A DNA stretch of 64,000 bases from Salimicrobium humidisoli (GCF_002295105.1 NZ_NSGH01000013.1:1-64000); one strand, 5' to 3'; counted from the stretch's first letter, positions 16,003 through 24,595 are shown. The notes: a model not told the origin generated them from the letters alone. Translations and numbers: made by a program.

Positions 16003-16941
16003 ATGAAACGTTATGCAATACTTATAAGCATGTTTGCTTTTGTTATATTTTTAGCGGCCTGTGGAGGAAATGAAGAGGATTCTTCCGGGGAATCGCAGGA
16101 GGATAAGGAAGAAGCGCGTACAATTAAACATGAAATGGGCGAAACCGAAATTACAGGAACGCCGGAGAAAGTAGTGGCTCTGGAGTTTTCCTTTGTGGAT
16201 AACCTTGCTTCTCTCGGTATCACCCCGGCGGGGATTGCAGATGATGAGGATCCGGAACGTATCATAGATCCCGTTAAAGAGAAAATAGGAGACTATACTT
16301 CGGTAGGTACGAGAAAGCAGCCGTCCCTCGAAGTGATCAGTTCTCTTCAGCCGGATTTGATCATAGCCGATTATGAAAGACATCAGGATATTTATGATCA
16401 GCTTTCGGAAATTGCACCGACGATTGTCCTGCCTTCTCTTTCAGCCGATTATGAAGGCATTATCGACAGTTTCGAAACGGTGGCAAAAGCTGTAGGGAAA
16501 GAGCAGAAAGGGGAGGAAGTTCTGAAGGAGCACAAAAACAGAATGGAAGAACTCCGCTCTCAGGTCCCGGAAGACGAATCGAGGACAGTGTTACCTGCCG
16601 TAGTGGCCGACAGCGGCTATTTCGCTCACAATTTCGAATCATATACCGGCTCCCTTCTTGAATCCATCGGCCTCGAAAACGCGATTCAGAGTGGAGACGA
16701 CAGATATAATAAAATAAACCTCGAACAAATCGTAGAAGTCGACCCGGATGTGATGTTCCATATGGTGACCGGAGACAAGACGGTAGTGGACGAATGGAAA
16801 GAAAATGATCTGTACGGAAAAGTAAGTGCAGTAAAAGAAGATCAGGTGTACGAAGTGGACCGTAATATGTGGTCAAGATTCCGTGGATTAATCTCCTCCG
16901 AGAAAATTCTGGAAGACGCTATCAACCACTTATATGAGTGA
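16003..16941 (+). CDS. Iron-siderophore/Fe3+-dicitrate ABC transporter substrate-binding lipoprotein
   Basis: 312 residues. Lipoprotein signal peptide with lipobox LAAC (Cys20), then an acidic tether and a class III (FecB/FhuD-like, helical-hinge) binding domain: PEKVVALEFSFVDNLASLG, SLEVISSLQPDLIIADYERH, and a final MWSRFRGLISSEKIL. Binds a ferric chelate outside the membrane and hands it to FecCD-type permeases, which are encoded 190 bases downstream. AGGAG before ATG. A Fur box sits in the leader. Closest in feel to B. subtilis YfmC/YfiY; the actual siderophore is unknown. Confidence 0.9.
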   Translation: MKRYAILISMFAFVIFLAACGGNEEDSSGESQEDKEEARTIKHEMGETEITGTPEKVVALEFSFVDNLASLGITPAGIADDEDPERIIDPVKEKIGDYTSVGTRKQPSLEVISSLQPDLIIADYERHQDIYDQLSEIAPTIVLPSLSADYEGIIDSFETVAKAVGKEQKGEEVLKEHKNRMEELRSQVPEDESRTVLPAVVADSGYFAHNFESYTGSLLESIGLENAIQSGDDRYNKINLEQIVEVDPDVMFHMVTGDKTVVDEWKENDLYGKVSAVKEDQVYEVDRNMWSRFRGLISSEKILEDAINHLYE

Positions 16942-16947
16942 TTTCTG

Positions 16948-16985
16948 AAAGAACGGACGTCATAATCCGTTCTTTCTTGTTTTAC
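16948..16985 (+). terminator. Terminator after the iron binding-protein gene
   Basis: Ten-base stem AAAGAACGGA/TCCGTTCTTT followed by a T-rich tail. It separates the binding protein from its permeases and should make the former more abundant. Confidence 0.8.
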
Positions 16986-16998
16986 ATTAATTTACCTG

Positions 16999-17058
16999 CT
17001 CCGGTTAAACCGGAGTATAGCAAAGGAATCGAAACAGCCCGGCTCCTTTGCTATACTC
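16999..17058 (+). repeat. Two overlapping inverted repeats before the iron permease genes
   Basis: First: palindrome CTCCGGTT-A-AACCGGAG (16999-17015). Second: perfect 15-base inverted repeat GAGTATAGCAAAGGA (17013-17027) / TCCTTTGCTATACTC (17044-17058) with a 16-base loop. They share the three bases GAG, so the two RNA stems cannot both form fully. No T tract follows. Could be an operator, an RNA switch or a processing site. Confidence 0.7.
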
Positions 17059-17131
17059 GTATGCAGAGGTGCCTGTGTTTTAAATCGGCGTATGTTTGAA
17101 TTCCATGTCTTCTCGAATAGGAAGGGTAGTT

Positions 17132-18127
17132 ATGAAGAAGTCCAATCGTAAAATTATCATTACCGTACTTGCGGGTCTGCTGCTATTGACGGCTTCTGTT
17201 TATTTCAGTCTCAGTATAGGAGCTTACACCGTGTCCATGACGGATTTAATAGGAGGGGTTACGGGAGGATCATCGACCGAAGCTGCAGAAGTCGTACGAA
17301 CATTAAGGCTTCCGAGGGCTCTCGTAGCTGTACTGATAGGAGCGGGACTTGCAGTAGCCGGGGCCATCATGCAGGCGATGACGAATAATCCTTTGGCCTC
17401 CCCCCAGATTTTCGGGGTGAATGCCGGAGGGTCTCTGCTCGTCGTACTCGCCGTCGTGCTGTTCCCTGACTTCTCCCCTTCCGAAATCGTTTATTTTGCT
17501 TTCATCGGTGCAGCCCTCGGAGGGGGTCTTGTATTTTTTACAGCTTCCTCGGGAGGTATGACCCCCGTCAAACTGGCTCTTGCCGGAATTACTATTCATA
17601 TGTTTCTTACATCCCTGATTGAATCCGTAGTGATTTTTAACGAAACCTCCACTGAAGATGTATTATTCTGGCTGGCAGGAGGAGTGGATGGTACTGATTG
17701 GGGGGATGTACAGCTGCTCCTCGTATGGGTGGGAGCAGGCCTGGCAGCAGCCATGCTGTTATCTCCTTCCTTTACGATTATGAGTCTCGGCGAAGAAGTG
17801 GCAAGAGGGCTTGGACAGCGGGTGGTATGGATGAGAATGGCCGCTTCACTCATTGTAGTACTTCTTGCGGGTGCAGCAGTTTCTATTGCAGGTCCTATAG
17901 GGTTTGTCGGTCTCATTATTCCTCACATCGCCCGGAAGCTCGTGGGTACCGATTACAAAATTGTGCTGCCGGTCTGTGCGCTGTTCGGGGGTATCCTTCT
18001 GTCTGTTTCGGACGTTCTGTCGAGGTTTATCGCCTTTCCGGCCGAATCCCCTGTAGGAATCGTCACGGCATTGATTGGTGCTCCCTTCTTCTTATATTTG
18101 GCACAAAAAGGAGGGCAGACAACATGA
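17132..18127 (+). CDS. Iron-siderophore ABC transporter permease (FecC/BtuC family)
   Basis: 331 residues with about nine to ten membrane spans. Family landmarks: LRLPRALVAVLIGAGLAVAG, the QAMTNNPLASPQIFGVNAG block, and near the C terminus GPIGFVGLIIPHIARKLVG, the loop that contacts the ATPase. Start ATG 17132 is chosen for GGAAGGG five bases upstream; in-frame TTG 17096 and ATG 17105 are possible but would add a non-conserved leader. Overlaps the next permease by four bases (ATGA). No ATPase gene follows. Confidence 0.9.
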   Translation: MKKSNRKIIITVLAGLLLLTASVYFSLSIGAYTVSMTDLIGGVTGGSSTEAAEVVRTLRLPRALVAVLIGAGLAVAGAIMQAMTNNPLASPQIFGVNAGGSLLVVLAVVLFPDFSPSEIVYFAFIGAALGGGLVFFTASSGGMTPVKLALAGITIHMFLTSLIESVVIFNETSTEDVLFWLAGGVDGTDWGDVQLLLVWVGAGLAAAMLLSPSFTIMSLGEEVARGLGQRVVWMRMAASLIVVLLAGAAVSIAGPIGFVGLIIPHIARKLVGTDYKIVLPVCALFGGILLSVSDVLSRFIAFPAESPVGIVTALIGAPFFLYLAQKGGQTT

Positions 18128-19089
18128 AAAACAGATCTCCTTTTCTTATCATCAGTGTACTGGCTGTGGGTGTTCTCGTTGCCGGTATCCTCTCCGCAGG
18201 AGTAGGAGCCGTTTATGTCTCACCTGCTACCATCCTTAGCGGGGAGCAGTCATTTCTGTTCATGAACTTCAGACTCCCCCGCCTTGTTATAGCACTGCTT
18301 GTCGGTGCCGGCCTGGGCATATCCGGCGCGATTTTACAGGCAGTTATCCGTAATCCGCTTGCTTCTCCGGACGTCATCGGTATTACGAAAGGGGCAGGCT
18401 TTGCAGCAGCGTCCACCATCATAATCTTTCCCGGTCTCCCTCCACAGGCGGTACCGGTTGCGGCGTTTCTCGGTGCGGGGATCGTGACGGCAGGTCTTTA
18501 CCTGTTCGCTTTTCGGCAGCGGGTGCAGCCGGCAACGCTTGCGCTTGTGGGGATAGCTCTGGGGGCCATTTTTCAGGCCGGAATCCAGTTTTTGACCGTA
18601 CGATATCCGGTAGAGACGAATGCGGCTCTCGTATGGCTGACCGGAAGTCTGTGGGGGAAAGACTGGAGCGATATATGGATGCTCCTTCCCTGGATAATTG
18701 TATTCACCGGGATAGCGATGTTCCTTACCCGGAAAATGGACATTTTACAACTGGGGGATGACGTGGCTGAGGGCCTCGGGGAAAGTGTAAAAGCAGCACG
18801 CATTGTTCTTCTTCTTGTGTCCGTTGTGCTTGCAGGTGTGTCAGTAGCTATTGTAGGGACGCTCGGTTTTGTAGGGCTGGTAGCACCGCACATAGCGAGA
18901 CAGCTGGTGGGGAACAAACATATCATACTGTTGCCTGCCTCTGCACTGACGGGAATGGTTCTTCTTCTGATCGCCGACGGGCTCGGAAGGGGACTGGTAC
19001 CTCCAACGGAGATTCCTGCAGGGATTTTCACGGCTGTTATAGGGGCTCCATACTTTCTGTATCTTTTAAGAAAAATGCAGAAAGCGTAA
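18124..19089 (+). CDS. Iron-siderophore ABC transporter permease (FecD family)
   Basis: 321 residues, second half of the permease heterodimer. Same landmarks as its partner: NFRLPRLVIALLVGAGLGIS, ILQAVIRNPLASPDVIGITK and LGFVGLVAPHIARQLVG. ATG start overlaps the previous stop; AAGGAGG upstream. After it the next gene is an unrelated nucleoside transporter with its own promoter, so the ATP-binding subunit must come from elsewhere, as YusV does for several B. subtilis siderophore systems. Confidence 0.9.
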   Translation: MKNRSPFLIISVLAVGVLVAGILSAGVGAVYVSPATILSGEQSFLFMNFRLPRLVIALLVGAGLGISGAILQAVIRNPLASPDVIGITKGAGFAAASTIIIFPGLPPQAVPVAAFLGAGIVTAGLYLFAFRQRVQPATLALVGIALGAIFQAGIQFLTVRYPVETNAALVWLTGSLWGKDWSDIWMLLPWIIVFTGIAMFLTRKMDILQLGDDVAEGLGESVKAARIVLLLVSVVLAGVSVAIVGTLGFVGLVAPHIARQLVGNKHIILLPASALTGMVLLLIADGLGRGLVPPTEIPAGIFTAVIGAPYFLYLLRKMQKA

Positions 19090-19124
19090 GTGAAATTAGA
19101 ATATTTTTTCTATTTGCAGGATTC

Positions 19125-19153
19125 TTGCATGACGTCTGACGACCTGTTACAAT
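19125..19153 (+). promoter_or_regulatory. Sigma-A promoter of the nucleoside transporter
   Basis: -35 TTGCAT (19125-19130), 17-base spacer, -10 TACAAT (19148-19153). Predicted start near 19160. Confidence 0.75.
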
Positions 19154-19157
19154 CCAT

Positions 19158-19185
19158 ATGTAAGCGTTATATGAAAATGTTTTCA
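19158..19185. promoter_or_regulatory. Two cre-like sites at the nucleoside transporter start site
   Basis: ATGTAAGCGTTATAT (19158-19172) and ATGAAAATGTTTTCA (19171-19185) each match the cre consensus at 14 of 15 positions. They abut (sharing two bases) and begin at the predicted transcription start, suggesting CcpA repression. Confidence 0.5.
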
Positions 19186-19221
19186 CTGCTTTTTTTATAA
19201 AATATTAAGGGGGACGCATCT

Positions 19222-20415
19222 GTGGTCAGTTTTCTTCTGAGCTTAGCATCCATCGCTGTCGTGATCGGCATTGCTTTTTTAATGTCCAATGATAAGAAAA
19301 ACATTAATTTCATCGGTGTCGGTACAATGCTTCTGGCTCAACTAGTTACTACGTTTTTCATGTTCCAGACTCCGTGGGGAGAAGCGCTCATCAAGGGAAT
19401 TTCGGCGGTTTTCAACAAACTGATAGAGTTCGGAACAGAAGGGGTCAATTTCATTCTCGGAGGAGTGGCAGTCGAAGAAGGCGGTTCCGTATTTTTCTTC
19501 AACGTACTTCTGCTTATTGTATTTTTCTCGACTCTCCTTTCCGTTTTGACACATCTGAAAATTCTTCCGTTTATCATCAAATATCTCGGCTTGGGTCTTT
19601 CGTTTATTACACGTCTCCCGAAAGTGGAGTCGTTCAACGCAGTAAACAGTATTTTCTTCGGCCAGTCGGAAGCGATTATTGCAATCAAATCCCAGTTTCA
19701 GCGACTGAACAATAACCGCCTTTATATTGTCAGTGCTTCAGCGATGGGATCTGTTTCGGCTTCGATCGTCGGAGCTTATCTGAACATACTTCCCGAGCAG
19801 TTCGTACTCGTCGCTCTGCCGCTAAACATGTTCAGCGCATTGATTGTAGCTTCTATTATCGCACCGGTGAAAGTGTCGAAAGAAGAGGACGAGGTGGACA
19901 TCCAGGATGTTTCCCAGTCCAAAAGTATTTTTGAAGCGATGGGTAACGGGGCGCTCGATGGCGGAAAGATCGCACTTATCGTCGGGGCCATGCTTATCGC
20001 CTTCATCGCTTCCCTCGAACTTGTGAACTACGCTATATCTGCCATATTCGCAGGCGTTACGTTACAGGAGATTCTTGGTTATATATTTGCTCCTATCGGT
20101 TTCCTTATGGGTATCCCAGCCTCTGAAACCGTACAATCGGGTGCGATTATGGGTACGAAGATCATTACAAACGAATTCGTCGCTATGCTTCAGTTCGAAC
20201 AGATGCTTGGTGAAGTCTCCGATAAAACAGTGGGAGTCGTCACCGTCTTCCTTACCAGTTTCGCTAACTTCTCCTCCATCGGTATCATTGCAGGTACAGT
20301 GCAGGGAATTGATGCTAAAAAAGGTGCGGAAGTTTCCAGTTTCGGTATGAAACTCCTTATCGGTGCCACACTCGGCTCCATTCTTTCCGGTACGATGGCC
20401 GGTATATTCCTTTAA
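19222..20415 (+). CDS. Concentrative nucleoside transporter (CNT/NupC family)
   Basis: 397 residues, polytopic. Nucleoside uptake driven by H+ or Na+. Family blocks visible: NSIFFGQSEAIIAIK, GSVSASIVGAYL, the C-terminal LMGIPASETVQSGAIMGTK and LTSFANFSSIGIIAGTVQG. Length fits bacterial NupC (about 390-400). GTG start with AAGGGGGA upstream. The cre-like sites in the leader predict catabolite repression, as expected for a carbon-scavenging transporter. Purines versus pyrimidines cannot be told. Confidence 0.92.
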   Translation: MVSFLLSLASIAVVIGIAFLMSNDKKNINFIGVGTMLLAQLVTTFFMFQTPWGEALIKGISAVFNKLIEFGTEGVNFILGGVAVEEGGSVFFFNVLLLIVFFSTLLSVLTHLKILPFIIKYLGLGLSFITRLPKVESFNAVNSIFFGQSEAIIAIKSQFQRLNNNRLYIVSASAMGSVSASIVGAYLNILPEQFVLVALPLNMFSALIVASIIAPVKVSKEEDEVDIQDVSQSKSIFEAMGNGALDGGKIALIVGAMLIAFIASLELVNYAISAIFAGVTLQEILGYIFAPIGFLMGIPASETVQSGAIMGTKIITNEFVAMLQFEQMLGEVSDKTVGVVTVFLTSFANFSSIGIIAGTVQGIDAKKGAEVSSFGMKLLIGATLGSILSGTMAGIFL

Positions 20416-20423
20416 AACGAAGG

Positions 20424-20457
20424 ACCTGACTGCTTCATTCAGCAGTCAGGTTTTTTT
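20424..20457 (+). terminator. Terminator of the nucleoside transporter gene
   Basis: Eleven-base stem ACCTGACTGCT/AGCAGTCAGGT, six-base loop, T7. Confidence 0.93.
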
Positions 20458-20549
20458 GTGTGCAACTTTGCTTCGCCGGTAAATTGTTTATTATGAAAAA
20501 AATAAGGTAATACCGTGAGAAAGACTTAGTTAGGAAAAGGAGTGGAAAT

Positions 20550-21980
20550 ATGGAGGACTTCAAGCTTTATATTGATGGACAATGGGTGGATACGGAAGAA
20601 AAAGCGGAAGTACTGGATAAATATTCGATGGAGCCGTATGCAAGTGTGCCACAGGCTTCTGAAAAAGAAGTCGATCAGGCTGTGAAAGCGGCGGAGGATG
20701 CCTATAATGAAGGCCCGCTCCCGCCTTATGAACGCTTCAAAATATTGAAGAAGGTAAGCGAATTGATGCAGGAAAACAAAGAAGATCTGGCCCTGACGAT
20801 CACAAAGGAAGCCGGGAAGCCCCTGAAACAGGCCCGGACAGAAATTGACCGTGCGACGCAGACGGTGGAATTATCTGCCGAAGAAGCGAAGCGTATCAGC
20901 GGAGAAGGTGTACCGGTGGAAGCATCTCCCGGGTCCGAAAATCGCATGGCTTTTACAATCAGAGTGCCGGTCGGGGTCGTAGGTGCGATAAGTCCTTTCA
21001 ACTTCCCGATGAACCTCGTCTGTCACAAAATAGCTCCGGCGATTGCTGCAGGTAATGCGGTAGTACTCAAACCGGCCAGTAAAACCCCGGTGACCGCTCT
21101 TAAACTCGCCTCCCTGTTCCACGAGGCAGGCCTCAGGAAAGGCTTATTCAACGTTGTTATCGGGTCGGGATCAACTGTAGGGAATCAGATGATGCAGGAT
21201 GAGAGAATCTCCCTTTACACATTCACCGGAAGTTCCAAAGTCGGTCTGAAGCTGAAACAGAATACAGGGATGAATAAACTTATTCTTGAACTCGGGAACA
21301 ACTCTCCTGTAATTATAGACAAGCACGCAGATATAGATAAAGCGGCTGAGAATACCGCAGCTAAAAGTTATGCTTTCGCAGGTCAGACGTGTATTTCCGT
21401 TCAGCGTCTGTATGTGCACGAAGAAGTGAAAAAAGAGTTTGAAAATAAATTTATCGAAGCTCTCAGGAAATTGAAAGTCGGAGATCCGAATGATCCGGAT
21501 ACCGATGTGGGCCCTATGATAGGCGAGAAGGAAGCCGAGGCAGCGGTAGAATGGATAGAAGAGGCGAAATCGGGTGGAGCGACTGTTCTGCATGGAGGTA
21601 CAAGAAAAGGAGCACTTCTTGAACCTACCGTGCTTACTGATGTTGACGAGTCGATGAAGGTTGTAAGTGAGGAAGTTTTTGCTCCGGTCGTAAGTATTTT
21701 GCCCTTCTCCAACCTTAAAGAAGGTGTGAAAGAGGTCAATAAATCGAAATACGGCCTGCAGGGAGGAATCTTTACCCAAAATGTCGACAATGCTTTCTAT
21801 GCTGCAAGAAACGTGCAGGTAGGCGGGTTTATGGTGAATGATTCTTCCCAGTACCGCGTCGATCTGATGCCTTATGGCGGCGTGAAAGAAAGCGGCTGGG
21901 GTAAAGAAGGTCCTAAATATACTATCGAAGATATGACGGAAGAGCGTCTGGTAGTAATGAATCTTGATGACCCTTCCTAA
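20550..21980 (+). CDS. NAD(P)-dependent aldehyde dehydrogenase
   Basis: 476 residues, ALDH superfamily. Catalytic residues in place: Asn151 in SPFNFPMNL, Glu247 in ILELGNNSP, Cys281 in FAGQTCISVQ. The sequence has the feel of lactaldehyde/succinate-semialdehyde/non-phosphorylating glyceraldehyde-3-phosphate dehydrogenases, with PMIGEKEAEA and the C-terminal PYGGVKESGWGKEGP. Substrate not assigned. AAAAGGAG upstream of ATG. Monocistronic, closed by a terminator. Confidence 0.9.
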   Translation: MEDFKLYIDGQWVDTEEKAEVLDKYSMEPYASVPQASEKEVDQAVKAAEDAYNEGPLPPYERFKILKKVSELMQENKEDLALTITKEAGKPLKQARTEIDRATQTVELSAEEAKRISGEGVPVEASPGSENRMAFTIRVPVGVVGAISPFNFPMNLVCHKIAPAIAAGNAVVLKPASKTPVTALKLASLFHEAGLRKGLFNVVIGSGSTVGNQMMQDERISLYTFTGSSKVGLKLKQNTGMNKLILELGNNSPVIIDKHADIDKAAENTAAKSYAFAGQTCISVQRLYVHEEVKKEFENKFIEALRKLKVGDPNDPDTDVGPMIGEKEAEAAVEWIEEAKSGGATVLHGGTRKGALLEPTVLTDVDESMKVVSEEVFAPVVSILPFSNLKEGVKEVNKSKYGLQGGIFTQNVDNAFYAARNVQVGGFMVNDSSQYRVDLMPYGGVKESGWGKEGPKYTIEDMTEERLVVMNLDDPS

Positions 21981-21992
21981 AATGTTTTATCG

Positions 21993-22021
21993 AAAGCTGC
22001 CCTGCCCCGGGCAGCTTTTTT
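21993..22021 (+). terminator. Terminator of the aldehyde dehydrogenase gene
   Basis: Ten-base stem AAAGCTGCCC/GGGCAGCTTT with T tract. Confidence 0.9.
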
Positions 22022-22168
22022 GTGTGGGAAATCGATGAATGACGTTCGTCTGTCGACTGTAATTTCTTTTTTGTATACGGTAAGATATGATTAAATGAGG
22101 GTGGCAGTGATGCGAGAGTCAATCAGCAGTGCTGGACTACGATTTTTACAAAGAAGGGGAAGATACAT

Positions 22169-23242
22169 ATGAAAAAAATGCTGTTCACAGGCGGGGGGAC
22201 CGCCGGGCACGTAATAGTGAATACGGCACTGATTCCTGCCGTACAGAAAAAAGGATACGACATTGATTATATAGGTTCGTACAATGGAATAGAGAAAGAA
22301 CTGATAACGCCTATGGAAGGAGTAGAGTACCACAGTATTTCGACAGGCAAGCTGAGAAGGTACATGTCGAAAGAGAATTTTAAAGATCCGTTCAAAGTGG
22401 CGAAGGGGACTTTCCAGGCGTTGTCAGTTATAAAAAGAAAGAAACCGGGAGTCATTTTCTCGAAAGGCGGATTTGTCAGCGTACCCGTAGTACTTGCTGC
22501 CAAGCTCGCGCGAGTGCCGGTTTTGATTCATGAATCGGACTACACCCCCGGACTTGCCAATAAATTGTCTTTTCCTTTTGCGGACAGAATTCTTACGACA
22601 TTCCCGGAAACGATGAAGCATGTACCGGAGAAGAAGTCGGAATATATCGGCGCGATTATCCGGGAGGAACTTTTTCTCGGGGACGCCGATGTCGCCAGGG
22701 AGATGACCGGTTTCTCCGACGATAAACCTGTGCTTCTCGTAATGGGAGGGAGTACCGGATCCGAGACGATAAACACGGCTATACGGGACAACCTCGATCA
22801 GCTTCTTCTGAATTACAACATCATTCATCTGTGCGGAAAGGGGCACAGGGAGGAAGCTTATAACGTAAAAGGTTATATACAGTATGAGTATGTCAAAGAT
22901 GAACTGAAGGATTTACTGAAACTGGCTGACCTCGTCGTCTCCCGCGCCGGGGCTAATGCGATTTTTGAATTCGTGGCATTGAAAAAACCTATGCTTCTCA
23001 TCCCTCTCTCCCGCAAGGTGAGCCGGGGAGATCAGATTCTGAATGCCCAATCTTTTGAACGTCAGGGGTTTGCTCACAGTCTTGAAGAGGAACAGGTTAC
23101 GAAGAAAAGCTTTCTGGAAGCCGTAAGAAAGCTGGACGAAGATCAGGAACAGTTGAAAACACATATGGAAAAATATGAGGTGGAAAAATCGAAGGAGCAT
23201 GTCATCGAGCTGCTGGAGCAGTATGAGAAAAGAAAGGGGTAA
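22169..23242 (+). CDS. murG: MurG-like UDP-GlcNAc:undecaprenyl-PP-MurNAc-pentapeptide GlcNAc transferase
   Basis: 357 residues, GT28 glycosyltransferase fold. N-terminal acceptor-side loop FTGGGTAGHVIVNTALIP and C-terminal donor-side RAGANAIFEFVALKKPMLLI with SRGDQILNAQSFERQGFA are present. The loop reads GGGTAGHV rather than the GGTGGHV of dcw-cluster MurG, as in the second MurG form known from some Firmicutes. It would add GlcNAc to lipid I at the inner membrane face, or act on a related lipid. It is not next to other cell-wall genes. Followed three bases later by a small membrane protein gene, with which it probably shares a transcript. Confidence 0.85.
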   Translation: MKKMLFTGGGTAGHVIVNTALIPAVQKKGYDIDYIGSYNGIEKELITPMEGVEYHSISTGKLRRYMSKENFKDPFKVAKGTFQALSVIKRKKPGVIFSKGGFVSVPVVLAAKLARVPVLIHESDYTPGLANKLSFPFADRILTTFPETMKHVPEKKSEYIGAIIREELFLGDADVAREMTGFSDDKPVLLVMGGSTGSETINTAIRDNLDQLLLNYNIIHLCGKGHREEAYNVKGYIQYEYVKDELKDLLKLADLVVSRAGANAIFEFVALKKPMLLIPLSRKVSRGDQILNAQSFERQGFAHSLEEEQVTKKSFLEAVRKLDEDQEQLKTHMEKYEVEKSKEHVIELLEQYEKRKG

Positions 23243-23245
23243 GTT

Positions 23246-23590
23246 ATGACACATGCCTGTCGGTACTGCCAAAAACCGATCCGTGACCGGGACGAGCTCG
23301 TTACCGCCGCAAAATGGTTCAGTATACGTCCGTACCACTACCTCTGTTACGATCAGGCGGCCCGGGAAGTAGAAAGGATCGGCGACAACGAAAAACCATT
23401 GAACAATATGCCGAACACTATTATTTCGATCCTTATGCTGGCGGTCAGTATATTTTTTCTTGCCGGTTCAGCTCTTGGTTCCATCGGTGATCTGCTCGGA
23501 GTGCTGACCCTGTATCCACCATTGATGAGAATTCTTTCCTATGTGAGATATGAACATCCGCTTCCGGTATTTTTGGAAAACAAACGTTAG
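23246..23590 (+). CDS. Hypothetical membrane protein with N-terminal Cys/His motif
   Basis: 114 residues, family not recognised. N-terminal CRYCQKPIRDRDELV followed at residue 31 by YHYLCY gives a C-x2-C...H-x2-C set that could bind zinc (treble-clef-like). Two hydrophobic segments follow, about 55-75 and 78-98 (TIISILMLAVSIFFLAG, LLGVLTLYPPLMRILSYV). AAAGGGG precedes the ATG, three bases after murG, and an aldo/keto reductase gene follows after 12 bases, so it is the middle of a probable operon. Confidence 0.75.
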   Translation: MTHACRYCQKPIRDRDELVTAAKWFSIRPYHYLCYDQAAREVERIGDNEKPLNNMPNTIISILMLAVSIFFLAGSALGSIGDLLGVLTLYPPLMRILSYVRYEHPLPVFLENKR

Positions 23591-23602
23591 AAGGAGGAAG
23601 AA

Positions 23603-24430
23603 ATGATGAATTTGGAATCCACGGTTACATTATCAAATGGAGTGAAAATCCCTCAGCTGGGTCTGGGTGTTTACAAAGTGGAGCAGGAAGATGCGAAAGA
23701 AACTGTTTCCACAGCTCTTGACCTCGGATATCGCCATATCGACACTGCCTCTTTTTATGGAAATGAAAGGGAAGTGGGGAGTGCTATCGCAGAGTCGGAC
23801 ATACCGAGAGAAGAAATTTTTGTAACGACGAAGGTGTGGAACGATGAGCAGGGTTACGCAGAAACGATTAAAGCTTTTGAGCGCAGCCTTGATAAATTAC
23901 AGACGGATTATGTCGATTTATACCTCATTCACTGGCCGGTTCCCGGTAAATTTCAGGATACGTGGAAAGCTCTTGAAGACCTTTATAACCAGGGACGTGC
24001 GAGAGCGATAGGCGTCTGTAATTTTCAGGAACATCACCTGGAAAAACTGCTGGAGACAGCGGAAGTAATGCCGGTCGTCGACCAGGTGGAATTCCACCCG
24101 CGCCTTTACCAGAAAGGCCTGCTTGACTTCTGTTCTGAAAAAGATATAAAGCTGGAAGCATGGGCTCCTCTCGGTAGAGCCAGATATTTGGATTCTCCCG
24201 TACTGCAATCACTGGCGGAGAAGCATAATAAAACGCCTGCTCAGATTATTATCCGCTGGGGGCTTCAGCACGGAATCATCACTATTCCGAAGTCCACCAG
24301 ACGCAAACGTCAAAAAGAGAACGCCGACGTTTTCGATTTTGAACTAAGTCCCGAAGATATAAATGAAATTGACGAAATGGACCGGAATGAACGTCAGGGG
24401 AAACATCCGGATGAATTTCCATATGACTGA
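23603..24430 (+). CDS. Aldo/keto reductase
   Basis: 275 residues, AKR5-like (B. subtilis YvgN/YtbE group). NADPH-dependent reduction of aldehydes such as methylglyoxal. The catalytic tetrad is visible: Asp47 (YRHIDTASFYGNE), Tyr52, Lys77 (VTTKVWN) and His110 (LYLIHWPVP). The C-terminal IPKSTRRKRQKENADVFDF binds the NADPH phosphate. AAGGAGG precedes two consecutive ATG codons (23603 and 23606); the first is used here. Last gene of the murG run, closed by a terminator. Confidence 0.93.
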   Translation: MMNLESTVTLSNGVKIPQLGLGVYKVEQEDAKETVSTALDLGYRHIDTASFYGNEREVGSAIAESDIPREEIFVTTKVWNDEQGYAETIKAFERSLDKLQTDYVDLYLIHWPVPGKFQDTWKALEDLYNQGRARAIGVCNFQEHHLEKLLETAEVMPVVDQVEFHPRLYQKGLLDFCSEKDIKLEAWAPLGRARYLDSPVLQSLAEKHNKTPAQIIIRWGLQHGIITIPKSTRRKRQKENADVFDFELSPEDINEIDEMDRNERQGKHPDEFPYD

Positions 24431-24460
24431 CGTTCCCTGAACCACATAGCGGTTATACAG

Positions 24461-24503
24461 GACGCGTGGATCGAGATGAAATCGATCTGCGCGTCTGTTT
24501 TTG
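24461..24503 (+). terminator. Terminator after the aldo/keto reductase gene
   Basis: Stem GACGCG-TG-GATCGA / TCGATC-TG-CGCGTC with one internal mismatch and a T6 tract. Confidence 0.88.
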
Positions 24504-24595
24504 TAGCAAAAGACGAAAAATTTCCCGGGGAATATCCGGAAATGTTCAAAAGATGACTTCAGTGATAAAATTAACGTAAGAATCGAGGTGAGCCC

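Noticed and set aside
17698-18123. Upstream extension of the second iron permease frame to 17698.
   Set aside because: This part overlaps the first permease in another frame and lacks family similarity; ATG 18124 with AAGGAGG and the ATGA overlap is the natural start.
22110-22172. 20-codon frame whose TGA overlaps the murG ATG.
   Set aside because: It has a GAGGGTGG-like site, but the product (MRESISSAGLRFLQRRGRYI) has no recognisable feature; kept only as a weak leader-peptide possibility.
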